NCBI RefSeq assembly: GCF_010093535.1
Contig: NW_022985175.1
Coordinates: 1,166,522 to 1,191,468 of the forward strand
Length of the DNA: 24,947 nucleotides
Source: Lindgomyces ingoldianus
Taxonomy: Eukaryota; Ascomycota; Dothideomycetes; Pleosporales; Lindgomycetaceae
Reading direction: 5' to 3'
Under the pieces are notes generated by a model, which made no database searches, had not been told where the DNA came from, and saw only the letters and a program-made list of their open reading frames with translations. How positions within the stretch are numbered: position 1 is the stretch's first letter; each line of letters starts with the position of its first letter. Positions 1-10,097 of this stretch are shown in pieces. A program made the translations under genes and the position numbers.

Positions 1-1676
1 GTAGTTTTCTTACTTTTAGTAAAGTATAATAAGTTATCTATTATAAAGGCAGCTTTATGCTTTTTTATATATATTAGATAATTTAACATTATATGTTCTT
101 AAAAGCGCTTTATTATTTCTTTTTAATTTATGTTTAGTGTAAACTATCTACTTTTCTAAAAGGTTGTAGACTAATAAGAGGCAACTTTATTTATAGTAGT
201 TAGAAAGTTCTTTGTAACAGCATTAAACTGCGTTGTTTCTAGAATATTTTATGTCTCTGCTTCTATAGCAGCGTAATTATACTCTGCTAGCTACAGGTTC
301 TATATGCTTGCGTTTTTTAGCAGCTTTAGGGATATATTATATTAGTTACACACATGTTTTTATTTAAATTAGTTGTTAACACTTACTATAGCTTTAAGGT
401 TTGTAATCTACTATCTAAGTAGTTAATCTAGGGAACAGCATGTACACTGTAGATGCAGGCTAACTGTTAACTAGATAAAGACAATAATCTATTAAAAGCT
501 TAATTACTTTCTTTTATAATTATGTCTGTTACTTTTGTACTTATTTGCTTTAATCTTATAGTATTTAATAGCTTTTTTAAAGGCTCTAACACTGCTTGTT
601 AATAGCTTGTTTATGTGCGTAGGCGTTTTAACATTAGAGGCTAGTGAAAACTCAGCTATTAGCAGCATCTCTAGAGCTCTTAGTTTAGAGATCATTTAGA
701 TGGTCAACTTAGGATCCACTTGCGGCCAGATGCTGTGCGCTACACATCTCGATTGCAGCTGCATCATCCAGGCTCTGTAGTCGGTGTGGTCTCGAAGGAC
801 GACTGTCGCGTCTCGAGGAGGCTGGGTGGCCATTTTGTATTAATGGAGGCACTAAGACTCTTAATTGTTAGATTAAAGCACTGTTTCTAGGCTTCCTAAG
901 ATAAATAATAGGTTTAGATATAATGTATAGGATAATTAATTAATTGTATTAATTGTGTTAATTTATCAATCCTTTTTCTGCTCTATTTGTGTTGCTCGGC
1001 TTTTGTTCTTCCGATCTGAGTCCCTCGCGCACTAGCCCTATGCGCGACCAGCTTGCAACATGCTGCAAAATGCTGCAATTTGCAGCAACATACTGTTCGA
1101 GCTTATTGCTCGTACTATGTAGCCGCTTTTCGTCAAACGTTCCTCCTGTCTTGACAGTAGGTGCGCATATCTGACAAGAGTACTCTAGATAGACACAAGT
1201 ACAGCTAGTACTAGTCTATATAAATCTAAAAGAATGCCTATTTAAATAGTACCTATGCACTAATTAATATTATGTGCAGCACTAGCCTATAAAACATTAA
1301 GCAGAATAGTAGCTATAATTAATAAAAGAAAATAGTATAGGTAATAACACCTTAGAAGAAATAGCAACTAAATATAAAATGCTACATTACCTCTACTACA
1401 GCACAGGTCTAGACTACAAACAAAAGGCATAGATAGACTATAGAAAAAATAAAAGTTATGTTTTTTACTACTTTTAGTAAAAAGCACACTAATAAAATAA
1501 CTAGCTTCCCTAACACTATTAAGTTAAAAAATAAAGATTACCTACTTAAAAACTACATAATCTAAGAACACTAGCAGTACAGAATCTAGACAGACTAGAT
1601 AGAAGCATAAGAATAAGATATAAAAAATGTTAAACTAGATAACACACTTAACTATAAAGAAATTTATTATAATGCT
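1..1676. other. AT-rich decayed repeat DNA left of the Copia element
   Basis: This stretch is strongly AT-rich, with short reading frames and many TAA/TAG triplets in every frame. I recognise no intact gene in it. A 63-codon minus-strand frame at 504-695 (Lys/Tyr-rich C-terminus) has no recognisable motif and is probably chance or transposon debris. Two segments, about 716-836 and 985-1190, have clearly higher GC and no reading frame of note. The right part (about 1322-1470) may be a transposase remnant. The stretch ends at the target site of the Copia insertion. By inference it is old transposon DNA degraded by RIP-like mutation. Confidence 0.6.
1322..1470 (+). pseudogene. Possible remnant of a pogo/Fot1-type transposase N-terminal helix-turn-helix
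   Basis: Translation from 1322 gives about 38 codons reading TLEEIATKYKM, then STGLDYKQKA, a stop, and IDYRK. This resembles the CENP-B/psq-type helix-turn-helix at the start of fungal pogo/Fot1 transposases, in which an 'EIA-KY-' helix is followed by '-STLYYR-GL' and a conserved 'A' near a later 'LT' motif. The frame breaks quickly and no DDE catalytic region follows before the Copia insertion at 1677. The family assignment rests on pattern memory only and could be wrong. The nearby tract at 985-1190 could belong to the same element, but I see no terminal repeats. Confidence 0.3.
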
Positions 1677-1681
1677 AAAGT
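1677..1681. repeat. Target-site duplication, left copy (AAAGT)
   Basis: The five bases directly before the 5' LTR are AAAGT. The same five bases follow the 3' LTR at 8877-8881. A 5-bp duplication is the usual footprint of a Copia-type integrase. Confidence 0.9.
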
Positions 1682-1961
1682 TGTCCGTACGTAGCAGCAG
1701 CGTCGCGGCCTGGATACGAACGATCGCGCACGAGCAGGATCACGTATCTATGTCACATGATGCTCGTGCGCGAACCTCTGTGCGCGAACATCTAGATATC
1801 CCCCTTTTCCTCTGTACAGAGGAAAGACAAGAGCAATAGAACTAGAAACATGTTGCCCTTACCTTACCTACCTTATACGCTGTGCACACTGTACACCACT
1901 CTTACTCTTGCTACTTAAGTGCTTACACTATAAGCAGCTAGCTGTTAGAGCCTATTTAACA
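1682..1961 (+). repeat. 5' LTR of the Copia element
   Basis: This 280-bp repeat starts TGTCCGTACG and ends TTTAACA. It aligns without gaps to 8597-8876 with about 10 differences, all transitions. It is more GC-rich than the internal region and contains a local palindrome around the CCTCTGTACAGAGG block near 1810. It should carry the element's promoter and polyadenylation signals. No tRNA primer-binding site with an obvious TGG start follows it. Confidence 0.93.
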
Positions 1962-2011
1962 CTAATTAGTAGTTAATTTAATTAACTGTAAATTAGCAAG
2001 AGTAATAATAA

Positions 2012-2128
2012 AGTACCTACGCTCTACAAGGTACTTTGTTTTATTACCTATCCCTTAGGAAGAGTAACAGCAGAGTACCTACGCCCTATAAGGTACTTTG
2101 TTTAGTTACCTATCCCTTAGGATAGCAG
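2012..2128 (+). repeat. Leader tandem repeat 1 (period 62 bp, about two copies)
   Basis: A unit starting AGTACCTACG and containing GGTACTTTG and TTACCTATCCCTTAGGA occurs at 2012-2073 and again, slightly shorter, at 2074-2128. It lies in the untranslated leader of the Copia element between the 5' LTR and gag. A related single copy is visible inverted in the fragment at 10098-10200. Confidence 0.8.
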
Positions 2129-2356
2129 ATTAATTCTTTGCATTATACAGCAAGCTCTGCTACTGTACAAAGCAAAGAGGAGATAGTGTAAGACGCACAC
2201 TAAAGCCACTAAAGCTGCACAACCTAGCAGCTAGACAATAGCACATTAATCCTTTACATTACACAGCAAGCTCTGCTACTATACAAAGTAAGAAGGAGAT
2301 AGTGCAAGGCGCACACTAAAGCTATTAAAGCTGCACAACCTAGCAGCTAGACAACA
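2125..2356 (+). repeat. Leader tandem repeat 2 (period 116 bp, two copies)
   Basis: Two adjacent 116-bp units (2125-2240 and 2241-2356) share AGCAAGCTCTGCTACT, GACGCACACTAAAG-like and GCTGCACAACCTAGCAGCTA blocks. They differ mainly by transitions. They abut the 62-bp repeat and end about 200 bp before the presumed gag start. Tandem leader repeats can vary in number between copies of a retroelement. Their role here is unknown. Confidence 0.8.
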
Positions 2357-2557
2357 GCAGTACCCGCGCGATCTACTAGAAAAGCGATTAACTATACTAT
2401 TACAATAAAATCCTATTAGCAACTAACAACTCTACGTAATAACAGGAAGAATAAGGAATAATTCTTATTATATAAACAACTTGCAAAGGACATAGGGATA
2501 TTAGAAGCAACACTATAGAACAAGACTAGTCTAGAGTACTAGAATAACAAGATTAAC

Positions 2558-5500
2558 ATGTTAGAGGCTCTAATAAGCCTGCAGACTTAATTATACATAA
2601 GTTGCGTAATTGCTAATCTACGCATAATAACTTAGAAGGGCGCTACCCTTTTAAGTGTGTACATAAAGGATTTTAAAGGATAAACACTACAAGACTTCTT
2701 AGCACTTAGCTACGCATTTAAAAGGGAGCTTATACAAGTGCTAGAGGACAAGGGAATCACACTATAGCTAGGTACTAAAGGTACCTAAGCCTAGAAGCTG
2801 TACAATATAGCATAAGAGAAGGCAATTGCACTAGAAAGGCTTTATACGTAACCTTTATTACTATATAAGGCTCTGCACAGAAGCAGACTAAACACAATGC
2901 TGCTATTAACACTAAACGTACTAGCATCACCTGCTCCTACACCTCAGCCAGCACTACACTGATCACCGTACGAACAATACATGCCACCCTACCCAACACC
3001 TGCTCCACACCCTTAATCGTACACACCACCGCCTGCAGTAGTGTATGCACCACCAATACCACCTGCACAATCCATACCACATCACAACCTGTACAAACTT
3101 CCACCCTAGAGGGAAACTGCTAAAGAAAAACTCCTAGTAGATAAAATTATATAATTCTAAAAAGCATAAAAGAAGGATAACAACTATATAGGTTAACTAT
3201 ATAACATTTTTATAGATAAAATAAAGATCTTTATTAATCTATATTAACAGCTAGATATCTAGGAAACTTAGTACACAGACATCTTTCTAGATATCTTAGA
3301 AAGTTAGGCAAATATGTACTATATGCACAACATAGGCCCTAGATATAACTAGAAGCATTTATATAACACCTTAAGCAGTTACTTTAACACTAATGTAAAC
3401 TATAGCTAGTACTAGACAGACTAGACAACAATAACCTTTATATAATGCTAATAAAAGAACTCTAATAAGAGTTTATATAAAGCCCTTAAAATAATAATTA
3501 ACAAGCTTACACTTACATAAAGGGCACTAGGAACAGAATTCTAAGAGGATGTTCTACTGCACACTGCTGTTATATAAGCCTGTTAAGGACAACTAGAACT
3601 AGAACATGCTATGTTTACTATTAAGCCCTTATGCAAAGCCTTATTTAGTAACTTATAGGCATTACTTTAAGTTACTATAGACTAAAGGGTAAACTAATAC
3701 CTCTAGGAACTGCCTAATGCATACTACACAGACTGCTAATATAACTCTACATAATAAAAGTCTACATAACAAGAAGGAAGCTTCCCTCTGCGCAGAAGAG
3801 AATAACATAGAAAATCTTTATCTAGGTTTAGGCCACAATCTAGAGACAACTGCACGCAGACAAAGAAGTGCTTTGTCTGCTATAAGAAAAGATGTTAGTT
3901 ATTAAACTACTCTTATAATAACTATACATAAGCAAAGAACTAGTATGTTGCCTTATATAAAGATTTCTATAATAAGACTTTATTATATAAAGCTATTACT
4001 TTATACATCTAAAACTTTAAAGGTTACCTTAAGAAAAAGAATAATTTGCATAATGCAAAGAAAATAAAATAAAAGGGTAAGAATGCTAAGAAAGCTATTA
4101 ACTACTTTACCTCTGCTGCTTATCTACACTGTGCAATAGAAGAGAACATCTATAGCATTAAACCTAAGAAATATGCTAAGCAGTTTATCCTTAATAACTA
4201 ATACTGTACAGTATACTAAGGTAAACTATAGGACATAGGCGCAGTAAAGATCTCTACTGTTAGCAAGTTCTAACTTAAGGCGTACATATAAAAGAACCTA
4301 TGTATAGAAATTAATTAGACACCTAGCTAAATAAATATTAGCTTTAAAGGCTAGACACTAAAGAGATTAATTAGTACTATATAAATCTAGAACCTAATTA
4401 GTCTAGTTACATACTATATCTTAGAGACTTTAACACTATTTCTACTATTGCTAGCAGATGCTAACTAACTTAGGGCATACTTTAATAATGTTCTAAATGT
4501 TATTATATGTAAAGATAAAACTACTATACTTATTATATAAAAATAAAAACACTTTTTTTTTAATATTAGTAAGAAAGAATTTATGTCTTTCTTTACTAAA
4601 TTAGAACTCTACTGCCTCTACTACTAATTTAGACACCCCTGCATAGAGAGACTCTAGAAGATGCTAACTAGCGCTAGCCACAACGTTAATGCTGTAGTGC
4701 TAGAAGAGATTAAGAAGTTCTGCTACCTCTGCTAATTATATAACTAGGCCTTATAAAGATTTAAGTTTATAATTAAAAATAACACTTACTTTAACTATAA
4801 AGTTGTTATTAATGTTGCATAAATTAATAATAGAAATGTCTTATATGTTATTAATGTAGACACATTATTTTAGGCTGCCACATTCCTAAAATCTATGTCC
4901 ACACAAGATACCTAGGATGCACTGTGCAAATGCTAGATTAACACCTATTAAGGACCCCTAGACTATATTATGCATAACCCTAGTACAAACTTTGCTTTAA
5001 AGGATTTTTAGGCCTGTGCAAAGATTATAGGAGCTACATGTAGGCAGATGCCTGTAGAAGCACATTAGGCAGTTAGAAAGGTTAAGCGCGCGCACACACC
5101 TCTCTAACAAGCGTTTAACATCCTAAAGACTAAGCTAGGTAACTGTACAGATAATAAGGCTATCCTGCAGATAGCAGTTAAGGCTCTAAACAACACAGCT
5201 AGCCTACATAGTCTAGTACCTACGCTGCTAGTCTTTAGGGCATACCTAAGAATTAACCTAGACTCTCTACTATTACTAAACATTATTACATAAGTAAGCG
5301 CTATATAAAAAGTAATAAAGATACTTTAAAAGAACTATGCAAAAGTAAACATTAATTATATAATTAACACTTATAATAGCCCTATAACACATAAAGTTCT
5401 TAACCTCCCCCTTAGCTTAGAGATTATAGCATAGAGAGAGAAGAAAGGCTAGACTAGCCTATACAAGATTAAAAGCATTAAAGGGAGAGACATTATTATT

Positions 5501-7456
5501 AAAAGAAAAAATAGCCTACTAAAGCTCTAATGTACACAGGTTAAACTGTACTATAGAGAAAAGAAGAAAGATAACCTACTTACAATAAATAACCTAGATA
5601 AACTAATCTCTGTATAAAAAGATCCCCTAAAGAAGAGGAAGAGAGAACAGCCCTATAAGAATATTATAGAGGCAGAACTAGAGCCTACCACAGACTAAGC
5701 CCCTTAGAATAGCAATGCCGCACTAGTGCAAAAGGAAGATATAGATACTAGAAGAAGTAAAAAGCAAAGAAAACCTGCATAAAGTCTAGACTAGGTATTC
5801 CTAACCTAGAAGAAGAAGAATAATTAGGCCTTGTCTATTAAGCTCTGTACAGACAGTGTAATTACTACACTTAGAAAGCTATTTAAGGAATTAGACTGCA
5901 CAGAGATAGACACTCTAATTACTAACAGCACTTTTAAAGTTATAGTGTATAACTTAATAAAGTATAAAGGTTAGATTTTTAACCTCTACTTTATATAAAA
6001 AGTAAAAGGTAAAACAACCTAACTATATAAAAAATTCTGCCTAGTGTTTGCTAGCTACTTAGACAAAGAAAAGGGAGAAATCCTTACCTAGTTACTAACT
6101 ATCTAGAGGATAAGCTAAAGACTACTCTTAGCTATAGGAGTGAGCCTAAGAGCTACGTACAGAATGCATTTTAAACTGCGCAATATTACATAAGCATACA
6201 TCTAATTAACAGATAAGCTTATGCGCACGCTGTACATAAAGCTACTAAAGGAGATGCGCTAGAGCTTTCTACTAAATACAATACTTTAGGTTGTACAACT
6301 CTTATATAGAGCTGCTAAATTAGGACTATATTAGTTTAAGACATATTATAACTACTATAAAAAAAAGCTGCGCATGCACATCTTTTTATACAACCTCTGC
6401 CTTTTAATTACTAATAAAGGAGAGCACACTTTTAGTATTACTAGCCTATAGATAGACAATACTTTAAGCATTATAATAAAAGATTTTATGTAAAAAGAAG
6501 AGAAGAAACTATAAAAGGTAAAGTTCTACATAAAAGGTAAGACTATTCTAGTAAAAAAGCAGCCTATTAAGTTTAATAGCAAAAAAATTAAACTTACGCA
6601 TAACACAGTAGTTCTTACTTAAAAGGGATAAGTAAGCTACCTTTATATAATTAACCTAGAGAATAAAAATGCTGCATAATAATATGTTAAGTAACATGTA
6701 AAAGGGGCATACATTGCATCTATATGTTAACTAGAGGCAGCATTTAACTTATTTATTACTATACAAACTACAGACCCTTTGCATAATAATATTAACACAC
6801 TTAACGCATAAATCTAATAGCAGATAGATAATAGTAAGCGTAGTCTTACCTTCCTACTATTGCAGCTTAATTATGCAAAGCTATTTATCTTTACAGATAG
6901 ATTATTTACTAATAACAGGGACCTTAGCTTACAGCTAGGATTCTTAATTATATTAGGCAATAAGAACTGTACAGAGTAAAGCAACTACTTTAAAATACTA
7001 GGCAACATTATACACTAGAATTCTACTAAGTGTAAAAGAGTAACTAGGAGTGTTCTTGCTAGTAAACTGTACAGAATAGTTAAAAAGTTTAATAATGTAA
7101 TTACCTTTAGTACAACTCTACAGTAAATTATATAAACGCTTAAACTGCTACTAATCCTAGTAGTAATCTGCACAGATTTAAGGTCTCTGTATAATTGCCT
7201 TATTAAGCTAGGCACTACTAGCAAAAAGTAACTTATAATTAACATTATGTTACTCTGTAAATTATACAAGAAGAGGGAAATTGCTAAGATTAGGTAAATT
7301 AATAGTAAAAACAACCTAGTAGATGCATGTATAAAGAAAATACTAAACTAGGCTTTTTAATTATTAGTCCTAACTAACTGCCTCTCTGTCTAGATAGAAG
7401 CATCTGTGGACTAGCTAGACCCTGTGCGCAAAGATGCCCTAGACTAACTAGACTAA
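2558..7456 (+). pseudogene. Copia gag-pol polyprotein, inactivated by stop codons
   Basis: One frame (codon starts at positions 3n+2) carries all conserved blocks without a shift, about 1,630 codons from a candidate ATG at 2558. The gag region has a Pro-rich stretch (about 2920-3110) and a zinc-knuckle-like KCFVCYKKRC at 3866-3895. The protease active site reads DIGA (4232-4243), where DTGA is expected. Integrase (about 4560-5270) keeps HPCIERL and NYKVVI. Its middle catalytic Asp reads Asn (codon 4976-4978) and the Glu position reads Lys, both G-to-A changes. The reverse transcriptase follows, and its DD box reads IDN (6452-6460). RNase H starts around LFIFTDRLFTNNRDLS (about 6881), ending with INSKNNLVDA near 7300. 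Many CAA/CAG/TGG codons have become stops. The product would not be functional. Family confidence is high; the exact start is uncertain. Confidence 0.9.
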
Positions 7457-8117
7457 TAACACTTTTATATAAAGCCTATCTCTTTTGTTTTTTTTATTAT
7501 ACGCACTTATTTTTCTTATTACAAGATTAGAAAAGAAGGATATGTAAGAAAGATAGTCTATTTGTCTAGTATACAGGAGAAGAAAAAGCCACCACCCCTT
7601 ATGTATAGTAGTCACAATGCAGACCACAGCTCTGCTATACGCATAAGGCGCAGGCATTAGCCTAGAAGTTAGCTAACACACAACACTTAATAAAAGAAGA
7701 GGCACTAGTAGTGCTGCTGCAACAATAAGCACATAGAGTTGCTAGGACCTAACCGCGACTCTAGACTAGGACTGCACAGAAGTACCTCTTACAACGCACA
7801 ACTTTTGCTGCCCACAGCTGCAGATTAGTGCTAGCAGGCAAGACAACATTAATATTATAAGATAGTAAAGCTGCTACATGCTGCTTTTTAGCCTGTCTAT
7901 AATTAGCATTTTATATAAAAAGAAAGTAAAAGAGCTAAAGGATCTATATATTTATGCTAAGACGCTAAATAAACTGCTAATTAGCAGCAGAACTAGTTAG
8001 GAGGGTGACGCAGATGCGCCCTAGGCCGCCAGACTGCACAAGGACGTCGAAGACGCCCGCACTGACAGCGCTGGAGGTAGAGGAGAAAGGCTGGAGAGAC
8101 ATCTCTCTCTCTCTCTC

Positions 8118-8152
<35 letters not shown>

Positions 8153-8596
8153 GCGGGAGTATCTGTCACTGTTAGCACTGTACAAAAAGAGAAAAGAGTT
8201 AGGGAATAGTACAGTAGGGCTTAGAGAGTAAAGGATAAAGAAGAGAAGGTAAAGGAGAAGGGGAGACCTTATTATATACACCTCCCTACGCACCTGCCTA
8301 CGCAAAGATCCCACACTATTCTAGCACAAAACCCTGCACAAAACAGTTTGTACACTGCTAAATTACTTATAAGGCAAGCGCACAAAGGCTAGACAATAAT
8401 AGCCTAAAACACTCTACACTATTTATAGAGCTATCTACATAGCGCAACTAGCTTATCTTAACGTACAGCATCACTAAGGCAAGTCCTAATAAATAGGGTG
8501 GAGTAAAGGCAGAATGTAATTAGATAGACCTACACAGGCAGAAGGGAGGTAATGTGTACAGAAGGCAACTCTTTAGATAAAAAGAAAAGTTGCTAG
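7457..8596 (+). other. 3' non-coding region of the Copia element
   Basis: About 1.1 kb lies between the end of RNase H and the 3' LTR, which is long for a Copia 3' UTR. It holds no recognisable protein. The 7980-8160 part is GC-richer than its surroundings and contains a dinucleotide microsatellite. Near the right end are purine runs at 8540-8552 and 8579-8589. The second lies seven bases before the LTR and could be a decayed polypurine tract. A captured or nested sequence is possible, but I see no internal boundaries. Confidence 0.55.
8102..8149 (+). repeat. Compound microsatellite (TC)9-A-(TG)14
   Basis: A perfect TC run at 8102-8119 is followed by an uninterrupted TG run at 8122-8149. It lies inside the Copia 3' non-coding region. 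The uninterrupted runs contrast with the heavily substituted DNA around them. Confidence 0.95.
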
Positions 8597-8876
8597 TGTC
8601 TGTACGTAGCAGCAGCGTCGCGGCCTGGATACAAACGATCGCGCACGAGCAGGATCACGTATCTATGTCACATGATGCTCGTGCGCAAACCTCTGTGCGC
8701 GAACATCTAGATATCCCCCTTTTCCTCTGTACAGAGGAAAGACAAGAGCAATAGAACTAGAAACATGTTGCCCTCACCTTACCTACCTTGTACGCTGTGC
8801 ACACTGTACACCACTCTTACTCTTGCTACTTAAGTGCTTATACCATAAGCAGCTAGCTGTCAGAGCCCATTCAACA
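8597..8876 (+). repeat. 3' LTR of the Copia element
   Basis: This is a gap-free 280-bp copy of 1682-1961, starting TGTCTGTACG and ending TTCAACA. The roughly 10 differences from the 5' LTR are all transitions. Most fit CA/TA or TG/TA exchange and the rest fit CpG loss. The repeat is followed directly by the second AAAGT. Confidence 0.93.
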
Positions 8877-8881
8877 AAAGT
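8877..8881. repeat. Target-site duplication, right copy (AAAGT)
   Basis: These five bases after the 3' LTR match 1677-1681 exactly and fix the right boundary of the element. Confidence 0.9.
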
Positions 8882-8984
8882 CCTAGTAGTAGTAAAACAA
8901 AGAATTAGTAAAAGCTATACTATAAAATTTACTCTTAATAGAAGAAAAAAAGTTGTGTTAATAAACAGTAGATGCACATTTAAC
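8882..8984. other. Remnant of the Copia target DNA
   Basis: This 103-bp AT-rich stretch lies between the target duplication and the left arm of the inverted repeat. It should be the continuation of the sequence that ends at 1676. Nothing recognisable is encoded. Confidence 0.55.
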
Positions 8985-10097
8985 GTACTTCACAGGCAAG
9001 TTGCTTACACACCTAAGTTACTTACTTTTGCTAAGACCCTACTAAACTACTCTTTCTATACTAATGTATTTCTAATAACACTGCTTAAACATACTAAAAG
9101 AATGTTAGATACAGCTTACACTTTAAGCTTTTAAATAAAACATAAAACTCTTAAAAAAACATGCTATAGCTATGTATAAAGTCTCTTAAAAGATAATAAA
9201 TAACTATAGCGCTAAACAACTTTTATAAGCTAATTCTACAGCTAACTTATAAAGGCTAGGTAATAATAAGAAGAAGGTAATTATTAAGACTATACTTAAG
9301 CTATATACACAAGGATTTTCCTCTTAGATAGCATTTATAGCTAATATAGCTAATTTTTTACGCGCTAAGCGTAATCTAGGCTATGTTAGCATAAACTAGC
9401 TTAGTATGTTTATAAAGCATTATTTAAAGCTTAAAGTAAAGTTTTAAGTGTAAGTATAGTTTTAAGTGTAAGTATAGTTAATAGATATTTAGCTTATAAT
9501 AAAGCTTATTTTACTAAAGTTGTATATGTTATTATTCTAGATACTATACTTAGCTTTAATATTCTCTATAAGGCTAAACCTGCTCTAAATTACTTTAGAA
9601 CTCTTATAAAAAGCTCTTTTATAGTTATACTATACTTAAATGTTACTTTAAGCTTTAAATAACGCTTCCTAAACATACTAGGCTAGTTTATGCTAATATA
9701 GCCTAGATTATGCTTAGCGTGTAAAGAATTAGCTATATTAGCTATAAATGCTATCTAAAAGGAAAATCCTTGCATATATAGCTTAAGTATAGTCTTAATA
9801 ATTACCTTCTTTTTATTATTACCTAGCCTTTGTAAGTTAGCTATAGAATTAGCTTGTAAAGGTTATCTAGTGCTATAGTTATTTATTATTTTTTAAAAGA
9901 CTTTATACATAGCTATAGCATGTTTCTTTAAGAGTTTTATGTTTTATTTAAAAGCTTAAAGTGTAAGCTGTATCTAATGTTCTTTTAGTGCGTCTAAGTA
10001 GTGTTGTTAGGAATGCATTAGTGTAGAAAGAGTAGTTTAGTAGGGTCTTAGCAAAAGTAAGTAACTTAGGTATGTAAGCAACTCGCCTGTGAAGTAC
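8985..10097. repeat. Long inverted repeat (arms about 460 bp), foldback- or MITE-like
   Basis: The left arm (8985 to about 9440) reads GTACTTCACAGGCAAG onward. The right arm (about 9634 to 10097) is its reverse complement, with roughly 93% identity by eye and mostly transition differences. The arms enclose a core of about 190 bp that includes a perfect 18-bp tandem duplication (9440-9457 and 9458-9475). TA dinucleotides at 8981-8982 and 10100-10101 would fit a Tc1/mariner/pogo TA duplication around an element 8983-10099, but a 2-bp match is weak in AT-rich DNA. It could instead be two copies of one element lying head to head. No transposase frame is visible. Confidence 0.75.

Larger units (their letters stand above)
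1682..8876 (+). mobile_element. Full-length, inactivated Ty1/Copia LTR retrotransposon (7,195 bp)
   Basis: The element is bounded by two 280-bp direct LTRs that start TGTC and end AACA, and it is flanked by a perfect AAAGT duplication. Inside are a leader with tandem repeats, a single gag-pol frame (2558 to about 7456) and a 1.1-kb 3' non-coding region. Integrase lies before reverse transcriptase, which is the Copia order (Gypsy has the reverse). The element cannot encode its proteins because the frame holds dozens of in-frame stops, mostly explained by CAA/CAG to TAA/TAG and TGG to TAG. No frameshift was seen in the conserved blocks. The boundaries are well supported. The element was complete when it inserted and was then mutated in place. 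Confidence 0.93.

Noticed and set aside
1962..1985. tRNA primer-binding site directly after the 5' LTR
   Set aside because: No TGG-initial match to a tRNA 3' end is visible. It may be mutated, or an internal tRNA site may be used, but I cannot support it.
2012..2356. Possible CRISPR-like array
   Set aside because: The units are adjacent tandem duplications without unique spacers, in a eukaryotic retrotransposon leader.
8021..8314. 97-codon minus-strand frame with His-Thr and Arg-Glu runs
   Set aside because: The runs are only the translation of the TG and TC microsatellite.
8823..9134. 103-codon plus-strand open frame
   Set aside because: It runs from the 3' LTR through the target duplication into the inverted repeat, so it is a chance frame across unrelated repeats.
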